NCBI GenBank assembly: GCA_009823395.1
Contig: CM020510.1
Coordinates: forward strand, 1,563,273 to 1,627,272
Length of the DNA: 64,000 nt
Origin: Thamnaconus septentrionalis
Taxonomy: Eukaryota > Chordata > Actinopteri > Tetraodontiformes > Monacanthidae
Direction of reading: 5' to 3'
Part shown: positions 11,398 through 22,528 of the stretch, piece after piece
Numbering within the stretch: the first letter of the stretch is position 1
How the letters are laid out: each line of letters starts with the position of its first letter
Notes under the pieces: generated by a model
Database searches by the model: none
What the model was told of the DNA's origin: nothing
The model's input: only the letters and a program-made list of their open reading frames with translations
Translations under genes and position numbers: made by a program

Positions 11398-11700
11398 CAG
11401 TCAACAGTTTGGACACACCTGCTTATTCTTTATCTTGACTACTTCCTGCACTGTAGATACACCGAAGACATCAAGTATATGAGCAGGATGTGCGGATTAA
11501 TGTGGCAAAAGAGAAAAATGTTCAATGCCTCAAGATGTTTTATTCAGGATATTCTAATTTTCTGGGTAGTACTCTATATATTGTATATGAAGGGTGGCTA
11601 TTCTAGATCATCTCAAATATAAAACTTGTTTGAGTGATTTCACACTTTTTTGTTTCATACATATTCCATATGTGTTCCTTCATAGCTTTGATGCCTTGCG
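11398..11700. mobile_element. Palindromic Tc1-like transposon remnant
   Basis: The left part begins with 'AGTCAACAGTTTGGACACAC', the hallmark terminal sequence of a common fish Tc1-like element, and continues 'CTGTAGATAC...GAAGACATCAA' in forward orientation. The right part (about 11588-11700), read in reverse complement, gives 'AAGGCATCAAAGCTATGAAG...AAAAAAGTGTGAAAT...TAGCCACCCTT', the sequence just inside the same element's end. Both arms are therefore subterminal Tc1 sequence in opposite orientation. The transposase-coding middle is absent. Confidence 0.7.
11540..11574 (+). mobile_element. Family B MITE terminal fragment
   Basis: 'GGATATTCTAATTTTCTGGG' followed by TAGTACT is identical to the right terminus of the family-B element ending at 19170. 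It sits inside the Tc1-like remnant, either as a nested fragment or a recombination scar. Confidence 0.6.
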
Positions 11701-12955
11701 TGAAGCAGAAGCATGTGGCCAAACTTTTGACTGCTGGTGCATACGGCTGTTGGAAAACATGAGAGGAAGGTTGAAGGAGGACTTTGTGATCCACAGCCCA
11801 AGGACAGTCCAGACAAAAAGCTCAGCGCTCCCTCCAGAACCCTGGCTGGTTGGAGCATCGGTTATAACACAGGGTCCTCCACAGTGCACTGGAGCCATGT
11901 GAAGGTCAGTGTGAGAGTCATGAAACTGTGCCTGAGACCAGCAGCAGGTGGTAGAACACCAACTGGTTGATGCCAACAGACCATCATTATTAAAGCATAG
12001 ACTTCAGCAGAGATCAGTCCGTGATGCAGGGTTCTGTGGTTCTTCCAGCAGGCAGTGAAGGCTGAATCCTCAAGCCGACAGATTCACTCCCACAAACCAA
12101 AGAGGCATCATTGTCTCATCTTTCAGCCGAGGCGGCCTGCTTAATGCACCACCAGCCCACCCACTGCTGCTCTCAGCAGGAGGTCCTTTGTTTGTCACCT
12201 GAATGAAGCCACGACGATCAGGACGCGGAGAAAGAGAAAAACAACTGCCAGCGCGCCAGCGACAGTTTGTGGCTCCTTGCACATTAGCAGTTGGAGTAGT
12301 TCACTATCACCATTAAATTGAAAAAAAAAAAAAAATCATCCATCAGCTTTGTTCTGGTTCAAAGCTATCTAATGTGTGAGAGCAGCTGTCAAAAAATAAA
12401 TGGAAAAAGCCAAAAGTTAAGAGTCAATATTGGAAAATTGTTGTGAAAGCTGCTAACTGTGTGGGATTCTGAGCAGCCAGGTAATCATTTCTGAAACAAG
12501 AGTTGCATTCCAATTTTTTCTTTTTGTTTTTTTTTTGCCTTATGCATCACAAGTGGACCCTCATGTAGGTCCTATATATTTTATATATATATATATATAC
12601 AGATATATGTATAAACAAAAAACAAAAGACAAACACCTACAAAGGAGATTTTGTTTTCCAACCATCTGTTTCGCTCTCCGTCTATCAGGGAGCTCATTAA
12701 CCTCTCGTAAACTTTAGATTTAAGAATATTTCCACTGTTTGCTTCAGTGCTGGGCCATCTGTCTGCCTGAACGCCTGAGTGTGTGTTTGCTGAGGAGTTT
12801 AGGAGGCTGAACATATGCTCCAAGTACAAACAATGTTGCTGGGAGAAGGTCAGTCTGACTGTGAGCTTGGACATCAGGTGGTAGCTGGCAGGTGGAACGC
12901 AGCATCCACTCACGCCTTGTTTGGTTTTTCACTTTTGAGAAATGGGTTTTGTCTG
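11701..12955. other. Unrecognised non-coding sequence
   Basis: A-run near 12320-12334 and a short TA tract near 12574-12600. No recognised repeat or exon. Confidence 0.45.
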
Positions 12956-12956
12956 A

Positions 12957-13190
12957 AGGTTCTCAGTCATCCAGGTCAGCTGAAGGTCGGAGGGTTGAGT
13001 TTAGGCAACTGGATTTGTTTCTTGTGATCTTGAAGATGTTTCGCCTCTCACTCCAAAGGCTCCTGGTGGTTCAATACCTGGAACTCTGCAACACCTTCCA
13101 GAACTGAAGAAGCCTTTTGGATGAGAGTCAAAACGACTTCAAGATCAGGAGAACAAGTCCAGTTAGTTGGCCAAAACTCAACCCTTCCTT
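12957..13190. mobile_element. Long inverted-repeat (hairpin) element
   Basis: The left arm (about 12988-13065: 'GGGTTGAGTTTAGGCAACTG', 'TGATCTTGAAGATGTTTCGC') and the right arm (about 13108-13189) are imperfect inverted copies; read in reverse complement the right arm gives 'GGGTTGAGTTTTGGCCAACT...TGATCTTGAAGTCGTTTTGACTC'. Each arm is about 75-80 bp, with a short central segment. It matches a repeat I recognise as common in fish genomes (gaagacgtttcrcctctcatcc type), probably a non-autonomous foldback DNA element. Confidence 0.7.
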
Positions 13191-14730
13191 CCTTGAGAAA
13201 TGCAGATGTGCAAATGTGCAAAGTGCTGCGAAATCTCCACACTTGAAAATGCAATTACTTGAAGATGAAAATCAATGGACACAAACAGAAAATGCAAGTT
13301 TTGGATATTTTGAACTCATGTTCACCTCCTATTCTGCCTTCTCACCTGCACAGTGACTGGAGGGGCGGAGCTCCCGGTTTATAAAAAAAAAAAAAAAAGG
13401 CCAATGTGGGAGCGCTAAGAATCTGCACTTTTGTTTAGCCAGCAGTGGCCGCCAAACATGGTCGCAAAAAGACGGAAAGTACAGAAAGCAGCACTTCATT
13501 AATCCCTTTACTAACTGTTTCTGTTTGTCTGGGTTCCTGCGTAGAACATTAAATAGACTCTAATCTCCAATTTGGTCTAATGTTGAGTTAAGATGGCCGT
13601 TGAAACATGGCGCTGACTGCGACAGCAACGTCCAGGCTTCAAAACGAGTATCCGTGACCCCAATGGGTGACGTCACGATGACTCCGTCCGTCATTACATC
13701 CAGTCAACGGTCTGAAAACCCAACGTTTATCCTGCTGCATCCAGTGTCTCTAAACCGGGAGTGCTGTCAAGACCTGTTAACGTCAAACCCTGGCCGCTGT
13801 CACTGCAGTAAAAAAAAACCTGTTTAACCTCCTGCTCTTCAACGCGTAGCCGTTAGCCCGGCATAAAGAAATCAGAACCTGTATGAAGAACCCGTTCAGG
13901 GTCACCAGCCTGTCTTTCTCTCACGGTGATTCAGAACCACTTCCTGCTGAATAAACAATCCTGTCAAGCAACAAGCGACGGCTTGGTGTTCCTCGCCAGT
14001 GTTTCTGCAGGCGGAGGCTCCGTGAGAAGAACTCACGTCTCGATTAGCCGGCTGTTGTGATGCAGTTTCTGCAGCTCAAGCCCCATACGGCTCCATTAAT
14101 CGTTGAATAAATATGATATTTAGAACGCTGTCACTTGTGTGGTGGCGGCAGGATTTCCATATTCTTGCCGCAGTCCATTAAATCCACCTAAAGAGTTGAA
14201 AGCTTTTTTCAAATGATTCAAATGTCATTTACATTTTCCTCCATTTGAAGGTTACTAATAAAAATGTCTCATCATGTGAACGCAGGATAATATTCCCAAC
14301 TATCCAAATCTCCTCTCTGAAACTCAGAGATGTAATGTATTGTTGTCCTTTGGGAGACAGTGAAGCCTTATTTCTTCCTTTCACCTGAATCCCAGTTACA
14401 TTGTGGTGGTGCTTTCTCGTGACGTTTGATCAAACAGGCCATGGATGGAAATTGAATAGAAAAGTTCAGTGTTTAAAATAGACAAATATTTAAATCTGAG
14501 GAAAGGAGGAAGTTAAAGGTGAGGAAAAAAGGAAGTTAGGGCTGAGGTGAGGGGGCAGTTTGGGCGAGTAGAATGGACAGGTCGCAAGTATCAAAGATGT
14601 GCAGTGAGCCACGACCAGAGGGGGGAGGAGCCAAAAGCTGGAAGCTTGAGAATTGAAAAGGAGCAGGAGACGAAAAAGTAGGACAGATGCAAGAGAAAGT
14701 AGAGATATGAAGAGATGCACATTCAAAAAT
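13191..14730. other. Unrecognised non-coding sequence
   Basis: A16 run at 13383-13398. The stretch 14040-14330 is complex and AT-rich ('CCATTAATCGTTGAATAAAT', 'CAGTCCATTAAATCC') and could be a conserved non-coding element. No exon seen. Confidence 0.4.
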
Positions 14731-14731
14731 A

Positions 14732-14806
14732 GTGTGCGTGTGTGTGTGTGTTTGTGTGCGTGCGTGTGTGCGCGTGTGTGTGTGTGTGTGTGTGGTGTGT
14801 GTGTGC
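14732..14806 (+). repeat. TG/CG alternating tract
   Basis: Imperfect (TG)n interrupted by CG dinucleotides and a GGTG. Alternating purine-pyrimidine sequence of this type is prone to Z-DNA. Confidence 0.9.
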
Positions 14807-14884
14807 ACTGAGGTGGCAGCCATAAAAGTGGAGAGTAGTCAGCTGGATACATCAGTCCAGGTGTTGTTACTGGCCTGCAGCTAG

Positions 14885-14925
14885 ACACACACACACACAC
14901 ACATAGGTGTGTGTGTGTGTGTGTG
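14885..14925 (+). repeat. (CA)9 / (TG)9 hairpin
   Basis: A CA tract (14885-14903) and a TG tract (14908-14925) are separated by only about 5 nt, giving a stem of about 17 bp with a tiny loop. Confidence 0.9.
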
Positions 14926-15059
14926 CTGACAGAAAGAAAAGTTTTGTCTTAAACAGCAATCAGCAGCCCTGAGGCTCTGACCTTCCATTAATGCAACAAA
15001 ACAGCATCAACAACAAGAGGCGTGCTGCCATGCATCACACATGTGCAAACAAAATGGAA

Positions 15060-15084
15060 ACACACACACACACACACACACACA
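15060..15084 (+). repeat. (CA)n microsatellite
   Basis: About 12 CA units. Confidence 0.95.
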
Positions 15085-15136
15085 TTGGCACACACAAGAG
15101 GGGGAGAGGTAGACAGAGATGCTGAGGACTCCTCCT

Positions 15137-15224
15137 CCTTCCTTCCTTCCTTCCTTCCTTCCTTCCTTCCTTTCCTTTCCTTCCTTCCTTCCTTCCTTCC
15201 TTCCTTCCTTCCTTCCTTCCTTCC
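15137..15224 (+). repeat. (CCTT)n polypyrimidine tract
   Basis: About 22 tetranucleotide units, with two CCTTT interruptions near 15170-15180. It is an all-pyrimidine mirror repeat on the plus strand, able in principle to form triplex DNA. It also explains the KEGRKEGR-type frames on the minus strand. Confidence 0.95.
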
Positions 15225-15337
15225 CCCTCCCTCCTTGCCAGTCATCCAGTGGTGGAGGAAACTGAGCAGCATTAAAAGAGGAGCACTGATCCATTGGCAC
15301 TGGATGAATGAATGACTCGACATCGTCACGAAATGAA

Positions 15338-15379
15338 TTCTGTTTTTATGATTTCTGAAATGAAATCATAAAAACAGAA
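15338..15379. repeat. Perfect 18-bp inverted repeat, 6-nt loop
   Basis: The left arm 15338-15355 (TTCTGTTTTTATGATTTC) and right arm 15362-15379 (GAAATCATAAAAACAGAA) are exact reverse complements around TGAAAT. No U-tract terminator context applies in a vertebrate genome. It could be a small foldback or chance palindrome. Confidence 0.9.
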
Positions 15380-17270
15380 AATAATAATAATAATCTCTTC
15401 CGTGTTTGAAAAAATGTATGAAACTCATGACTTCAAGTCTCACCGGACAAATAAATCAATAATATGAAATAATATTCTAAACAGAGACCATGCTATATTA
15501 GCAAGTCCAGCTTTAACGACATAGTTCTCACCAACGTTCCAACGTCGTGATCAAAATAAAAGAAAAATGAGGAAAACCATGGCATCTTCCTAACTGTCTC
15601 TGACACCTTGTTCCAAAAGCATTGGCAGAGTTTGCGTCTGTACCCTGGCGAGCGAGCGACTGATCAATAAATACATAAATAAATGAATGAATGCTGCCAT
15701 GTCGTGAGCTGCGAGGCCTGGTTCCTCGCCTGGCAACTTCAAAGGGTGCAGCGGCAGCTCGGCTCTCTGCGGCGTAAGCGACGGAGGGAGGGACCGCATT
15801 TGCATTGCATCGGCAGGCCACCTATCTTGGCAGCTTGACCACTGGAAGCACCTGAGAGTGCAGGTCAGCCTGCATCCATCAGCTGAGTCTCAACTCATTC
15901 ACTGGCGCTGGCTGCCATGGTGCAGGGGCGGCTGCAGGTCAGACACACTCACAGGCAGGCGGCTTCGTGCATGGCCAGCGACCACACACTTTGATATATA
16001 TATATATATATATATATGTATTTATAGAGAAAATATTGGGCATTTATTTTAGTGGACACACATTCTATTGAATAACTTCAATAATGTATTTATGAGACAT
16101 GATAGAAAATGGGCTAGCGTTTTTGTGGAATAAATTTGCCGACTTCACGATAAGGTAAAAAAAAAAAGGGGGCTGAGACTCCACCAGTTGAGAACTGCTG
16201 TAATATAACATAATGTAATATTGGCCAGATGACTTATTGCACACATGAAAGACTAAATTAAAGAGTCTCCATAGAATAGAAAAGATAAAGTCAGTGAAAG
16301 CAGTGTAGGGAGGGTTGTGGTGTCACTTAAATGCAACTGAAGTCCCACTCAAGCTGAACAGTTGATCAAAGTAGCAGAAATTAAATATGTCGCAAAACTA
16401 CTGACTGACGACTGAGACACTGGTGGACGGATGCAACAGGTGGAGGAGCAACACCACTGCAGAAATGGCTCCAGTTTCTCAAGATGGAATTTTAAGAGTC
16501 CAAGTTGGAAGGTCTTTGGCTTTGCTGTTGTGACTCCTGCACAGCCGCTCGTTACTTGAGTGCAACTGGCAGTTTAATTTCACCCTTAATTAGCATTTCA
16601 AGCATATTTGTGTCAGGGTTTTACTTTAATAACCGTGCTGGAGACGTCAATCTTTTAATGATGTGGAATTGCACCTCTATTCAAGTCAGTGTTGGAAATG
16701 AAGAGGCAGAACTGTGGGAGAGCTCATGAGCTCAGGCAACTCTCACTTCGGTACCATTGTGTTGTGTTGTGTGCGTCAGTCAACCAGTGACACAAGCTGA
16801 CGAGACCGCAAGGCTAAATCACTCCCTGTCAATTTCCACCGTCTCCATCCATCCACAAACGACTCCTCTACGACTCGGACTGCGGCTCAGCTGAGAGGCC
16901 GCGCAACTAAAAATGGGTTTTTTTGCACGTTGCACAGTGTGTGCGCATGGCAGCGCAGTGTGTGTGAATGAGATGCAGAGGGGCGTGACGATGGCGCCGC
17001 ATGGGATGAGAAGGAGAACAATTTTGGTAAACATTGGCAATCATCCCAAACAACAGAGGCTAGAAAAGTTCAGACGACTTGAAACGTCATCATTATTGGA
17101 CCTGGAAGAGGCGGCGATCCTCCAGGTTAGCGCCAACGTAGCGGAGAGACCCAACAATTTGGAACCGGCCGGCGCAGATGGGAGAGCAAATGCAGTTGAG
17201 ACAACAGCATAGAAATATAGTGCTTTTCTTTCAGGTTTTTTTTTTGTGGACGGAAATTGTTTTGACTATA
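15380..17270. other. Unrecognised non-coding sequence
   Basis: Short (TA)n at 15993-16018 and an A-run near 16156. A frame at 16913-17212 has no recognisable domain. No exon supported. Confidence 0.45.
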
Positions 17271-17272
17271 TA

Positions 17273-17512
17273 GCTGCGTTTCCATGAGCCCTAGAATTGC
17301 ACAAAACCGAAATATAGCAATAAAAAAAAATGGTGATGGAAACAACTCAACTTGGAAAAACCTCTCAAATCTTGCAGGACCCGATTTGACCAGAATTACG
17401 GCTTATGATCTTCACACCATTCAATGGAAACACCTGCAAACCGCACTTGTACTTTGTCAAAATTCCAGAAATATCGCTTTTATTTTGCTAAACGCTGTCA
17501 TGGAAACGCAGC
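17273..17512. mobile_element. Family F MITE, complete copy (240 bp)
   Basis: Perfect 15-bp terminal inverted repeats: GCTGCGTTTCCATGA at 17273-17287 and TCATGGAAACGCAGC at 17498-17512, flanked on both sides by TA (17271-17272, 17513-17514). The interior matches the copies at 1-358, 31541-31845 and 57564-57894. It has no coding capacity. The TA target and short TIR are compatible with a Tc1/mariner-type MITE, but this is not decisive. Confidence 0.85.
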
Positions 17513-18598
17513 TACTGACTGCCCACTCCAAAGCTTTCCTCATTAATCCGCCCTGGATAAAGCTACTGTAGTACTTGCACTAGTTACCTGTTAACCAAAT
17601 ACAAAAAAATATATATAAATTCCCTCCCAGAACTCTCACAAAATGTCAATAAAATTTTTTCCTATTCTAGAAAAGATGAGATAAGATCGGCCTTAGTTGT
17701 CCCAAATGGAGAAATGTACTTCATTGCTAATACAGTATAATTTGGCATGGCACCAGGGATATAGATATGATTAACATCATACTATTACGTGTGACTTTAT
17801 GGTCATTTTTGGACACATGACATGAACAATGTTCATTTCAACCGTGGGAAGTCAACTCCCAGAGCAGAGAATAATCCAGAGATGAAAGTTTTGAAGGTGT
17901 TGATGCAACCTACTTCACAGTTTTGGGGATGCACAACGTGCTTTCATGTTCAGGTCATTAGAAGCCAATGCGAAAGACGGCCACTGAACTCTGACTGAGC
18001 TGCATAGAGGAAAAGATAAAAGAGAATTTCCCTTCGGGGTGCAATCCAAGGTCAGGAACAAAGAACGCCGGGATATCACCAAAACAAAACACCAACTCAT
18101 TAAGAGTTTGGAAAGAATGCCTGACTGAAGCCTTTACTTCAAGCTGCAGGAGTTGTGTTAGGAGAACAAGTGCACTCATATCACTCCAATAACTTTGGTT
18201 TTTGTTTGTTTTACAACTTTAGAAATTTTTGAGCCAAACAACTGGGGCTTTAGTTTCTGCTGCTGGTTAAAGTTTATGTTGGGCTCACACATCCTCATCT
18301 TCCAGGAATATTTTTCCAACCAAATCATCTCCTTGTGAAGATTTACTTGATTGTTTTGTTGGAAACACTTTTTAAATGACTTGGGCCATCATTGAAAGAC
18401 GCTGTTGATGTCCATGTGATATTCATTCCTTCACTCAGGTTGATGCTGCAAAAACCCTCAACTTTTTCAGTTTCACTTCCACTGAATCTTTGGAGCAGCT
18501 ACACTGGCTTGTGGTGGCAATGATCTAAGAAATTCACACCAAAGAAGAAGGAAGAAGAATGAAAGTCACTGTGTCAAACTAGTGTCATTGAAGCCCCA
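17513..18598. other. Non-coding sequence with a degraded dispersed repeat
   Basis: At 17672-17745, 'AAGATGAGATAAGATCGGCC...TTGTCCCAAATGGAGAAAT' resembles a common fish repeat ('agataagataagaccttta..gtcccacaatggggaaat'), related to 43660 and 49738. The rest is unrecognised. Confidence 0.5.
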
Positions 18599-18599
18599 C

Positions 18600-18875
18600 C
18601 AGGGTGTTCAGCTCTTAGACCCACCTGGAACCAACTAGAACCGTCCAGGACCACCCAGAACCACCAGGGTGTTTAGCTCTTAGAACCACCTAGAACCAAC
18701 TAGAACCGTCCAGGACCACCCAGGACCACCCAGGACCACCAGGGGGTTTAGCTCTTAGAACCACCTAGGACCGTCCAGGACCACCCAGGACCACCAGGGT
18801 GTTTAGCTCTTAGAACCACCCAGAACCACCTAGAACTGTCTAGAACCATCCAGAACCACCAGGGTGTTTATCTCT
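18600..18875 (+). repeat. Minisatellite built from a 10-bp TAGAACCACC unit
   Basis: Units such as TAGAACCACC, TAGAACCAAC, CAGGACCACC and TAGAACCGTC are grouped into blocks, each introduced by AGGGTGTTTAGCTCT. Block starts at 18601, 18666, 18741, 18796 and 18861 give spacings of 65, 75, 55 and 65 bp, so blocks differ by whole 10-bp units. Confidence 0.9.
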
Positions 18876-18943
18876 TTATTGAAATGACTCTGAAAACACT
18901 GCAAACATGGAGGAGATGCAGACAAATAAAAAGTCTAAGTCTA

Positions 18944-19170
18944 CAGTACTACCCGAAAAATTAGAATATCAAGTAAAAGTTGTTTTATTTTGGCAATTTA
19001 ACATTTATTTAAGCTGCAAGACCTGATCAGCAAAATCCAAAGAAATAAAAACTTGAAATATATTGATTTGCATATTATTCCTTTATATAATATGTCACAT
19101 TCACCTTTGAAGTTGAATTGCAGAAATACAACAACCTGTTCAGGATATTCTAATTTTCTGGGTAGTACTG
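18944..19170. mobile_element. Family B MITE, short derivative (227 bp)
   Basis: Terminal inverted repeats of 27 bp with two mismatches: the left starts CAGTACTACCCG and the right ends GGGTAGTACTG. The element is flanked by a perfect 8-bp direct repeat TAAGTCTA (18936-18943 and 19171-19178). It is colinear with 57105-57482 except for a deletion of about 151 bp. It is non-coding. Confidence 0.9.
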
Positions 19171-19178
19171 TAAGTCTA

Positions 19179-22160
19179 AGTAGTTTGCCCATGCCTGGTC
19201 TACATTCTAACGAGCAACTGTGTGGAAATGAATTTCCCTCGGCAGACATTGAAATCTGAAAAAAACAAAACAACAACAACACAACAAGCTGGTATGAGGG
19301 TGTGAGCTGCAGACCTCAGTGCCCTCTTCTGTTGCAGAACTCACTGAGGAACGATGAGGAGCCCACAGTCTCATCAGCATAACTCCACCGAGGCGTTGCT
19401 GCTCCCTGACGCCCTGGGAATTACTGCTGCAGACTGGTCCTCTGCCATCGCCAGCTAATTGAGACGATGCGCTGCGCCAACAATTGCTTTTTTTTTAACA
19501 GATGAACGTGGCGTGAAGATAGCGAGACCTCCTTAAACGAACACATCTTGATAATGAAAAGTCCCCGTTCCTCCATTGTTCTTCCGAAAAGCCGTGAAAT
19601 CAGAGCAAGGAGAGCACAATACCTGCTCTAATAGCAGAGCCGCCGTCGACGCCGTCTCCTCCGACTTTAACGAACCCTCCTTTAATTCCTCAACCTCTTC
19701 GCTTTCCTGCTCTTCATTCACGTTTCCAGCCCTGCTGGTTTCTGTTCCTCAGTGGGAGGAGATGATCGTGTTCTTGTGCGTTTCATGGCCGGCTGAGTTT
19801 TCGCTTGCTCACAGAGGTGAGATATGGGCTTTTGCGGCTCGTCGCTATTGTTCAGCATCGCTCCTGGCAGCCCAATGAGATGCTGCACATGATGTTATGA
19901 GGAAAACTTTGAACAAATTCCAAGAAAAAAAAAAAAAAGCTGCACACCGGAAGAGACGGAATATATGTATCATAGCACGAATCAAGACAGTGCGGCTCTT
20001 CTTCCTTCGTCTTCCTCCAGCATCACGCGGTTTGCAGGGATGAAAAGGAAGACGCGCTCTCATCCTCGCTGCAGGAAATGTTTTAGGAGACACAAAGAAG
20101 TTTCTGGGGGGAAAAGGAAATATTCAAACTTCTCCAACTTGCGAGTCAGAAAAGCAAAGAGTAAATCTATTTCAGTTCACGTCACATCTTGTGTTGCCAG
20201 GAAAAAAGCTAAACAAAAATCTAATCCTCTTTCTGATTCTGTAACCACTTCTTTTCAGCCTGTGTTGAGCACTTTTAGAAAGTTGGTGTCATTTCCAAGT
20301 TCTGCTTTTATCTGCGGTGTCTTTTCTGAAAATCTCATCGCCGTGTACGTCGTTTGTACTTTTGAGCCGAGTTCGGAAATGCTGTCAATATATGGGAGTT
20401 GATTTTTGTCACGATAAATGTGTCGGTGTCCTAATTACTTTTGTCGCAAAGAGTGAAAATACAAAAAAATGTGGAATCAAAAGACAGAAATTAAAAATAA
20501 ATTTAACAGTCACAGATGTTGCAAAAAAAAATCCACTTGATCAAGTTTTCAAACAACTATGTGCCTCTCACACGTCAATGAACAATTCAGGAACTACAAA
20601 CGTTGAAAATCAGGTCTTTGTGATGGAACATGAAGCCACCGGGTGTTAAAAAAATGCTAAACTGAGCATTTTTGCAGAAGACTGAAAATGATGTGAGAAA
20701 TGTTTGCTCGGAGTCCAGAAAGAAAAATCGGACAATGCGTTTAACATTGGGATCTTCAGAGTTAATGTTCAAACAGCAATCAGTGCAATTGAAAAGTGAG
20801 GATGTGAATACAAACAGAAAAAAGGGCGACATTATTTTGGATCTTTGTTGCAACCTTTTCAATAAATTCCGGTGTCAGCTGCAAAATAAAAAAAAAAGAC
20901 TTGAGAACAAAAGCGTGGCTCTGCCTGCAGTTGCTGCATATCAGATGACGACCTTGGCCACAACAAAAGGTGTCAACACATCAAAAATGAAACACCTCCA
21001 TAAATAATGCAGAATTCTGTTTCCAACGTGCGCAAGTTTGATGTGAAACCCCTTCAGCTTCAGCTTTTATATAAGACGCGAAGCAACGTCGTGGACGCGA
21101 TTCAATTAATTATGAGGCTAACAGACTAATATAAGTGGAGTGACCCAATAAGGAATTCATAGAAATGCAAAGATGATGTAAAGGGATTTATGGTCCAAAG
21201 TTTGAAAGATGCAGAATTAGAAGTACAGGCAGCTTAAAAAAAAAGACAAACAGTGTTGTAAATATATATGAATTCAAACTATTTTTTCTCTTCAGTGGGG
21301 AGGAATATTTTCCCAGGATGGGAATTGCTGCCTGCTGAAAGCGCCCGGCTTCTCAAGTGTTTCCCTGTAATTTTAACGTCAAGTCTGACATGCTAGTTGC
21401 AGTCACGACTTGGCAGAGCTCATCCCGCTGGAGGGAAACTTTCTGGACACACATCCAGCCAACAGTGAGATGGCTGTTTTTGTTGTTCTTGTTGTTTTGT
21501 GTTTGATTGGTTTAGTAAAATCGAGCAGTTGGCAGGAAAACTGCAGCTCCTCCGTTTTGCCCATATGCGACGCTTCTCCTGGGAAAGCGCACTGTTTACC
21601 AACTGTGGAGAGACAGATGATGATCAAGGCTGCTAGATGACGGAGGGATTTCATAAAAATGTTTTTGCTGACAGACAGAGACAAATAAATCCTCCTTTCT
21701 TAATCTGAAGAGCCTCTCGCATATCAGGAAACAACTTCTATCTGCTTCCTTGTTCTGGAGAACCAGCGCCAGAACTCAGCCTGGTGGTTTGCCAGTTGAA
21801 TGAACGGTTGTGTGACTGGCCTCTTGCCAGTGGCCAAGTGTAACCAGCAGTTATTTGTGTTGCCGTTGACTTCCGAGGGTTCCCAGCCAGCGAGTGGAGC
21901 GTTCTCCTCCGACCCCTGAAATCAACCAGGTCGGTTTCCTCCTCGCGACCCACCGCCGCTCGCTGGAGAGTTCCTCAGTTTGGGACCAGCCTCCAGGAAC
22001 CCCAGCAAAGGTTGTGAGTGAGAATCCCAGTGGAGCAGCAGTTTGTTCAAATACCCAGAGCAGCGCGTCTGGCACCAACAACCACGTCACGTTCAAGGTC
22101 ACTTCAATCCCCCGTTCTTCCCTGTTGTGCTGCTCGCTTTGAACCTCAGCAAGACATCTA
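19179..22160. other. Unrecognised, AT-rich non-coding sequence
   Basis: Several adjacent open frames occur between 19965 and 21007 (the longest about 145 codons), but the stretch is AT-rich and shows no domain, splice signal or homologue I recognise. A14 run at 19924-19938. Confidence 0.4.
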
Positions 22161-22528
22161 CAGTCCTAGCCAGAACATTAGAATCTCCTGAGAAGGTTGT
22201 TGTATTTGCCCATGTGTGAACTCTTCTGAGCCAACAACCCAAGAAAGACTTTTTAAAGGCTCAGGAGCCTTTTGCAGGTGTTTTGGATTCTTTGGACTCT
22301 TTGAAGCTACAAAACTGAAGCTTTTCACACTATTCTAATTTTCTGACTTTGTGGGTTTGTGCTTTTAATAAGCTGAAAATCTTAATCAGCAAAGTTACAA
22401 CAAGGAACTGCTTGAGATGTCAATTTGCGTGGAATGGCTCAATACAATGTGTTGCTTTCATCTTTTATGTTAAATTGCCAAAATAAAACAACTTTTACTG
22501 GATATTCTCATTTTTCGGGTAGTACTGT
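22161..22528 (-). mobile_element. Family B MITE, long form, inverted orientation
   Basis: The left end is CAGTCCTAGCCAGAACATTAG and the right end ATATTCTC...CGGGTAGTACTG, with TA on both flanks (22159-22160, 22529-22530). Internally, 'TCAATTTGCGTGGAATGGCT' and 'GCCAAAATAAAACAACTTTT' are reverse complements of the copy at 57105-57482. No 8-bp duplication is evident here. Confidence 0.85.

Noticed and set aside
19965..21007. Consecutive frames of 145, 110 and 111 codons
   Set aside because: AT-rich sequence, with overlapping or out-of-phase frames, no recognised domain and no retroelement motif.
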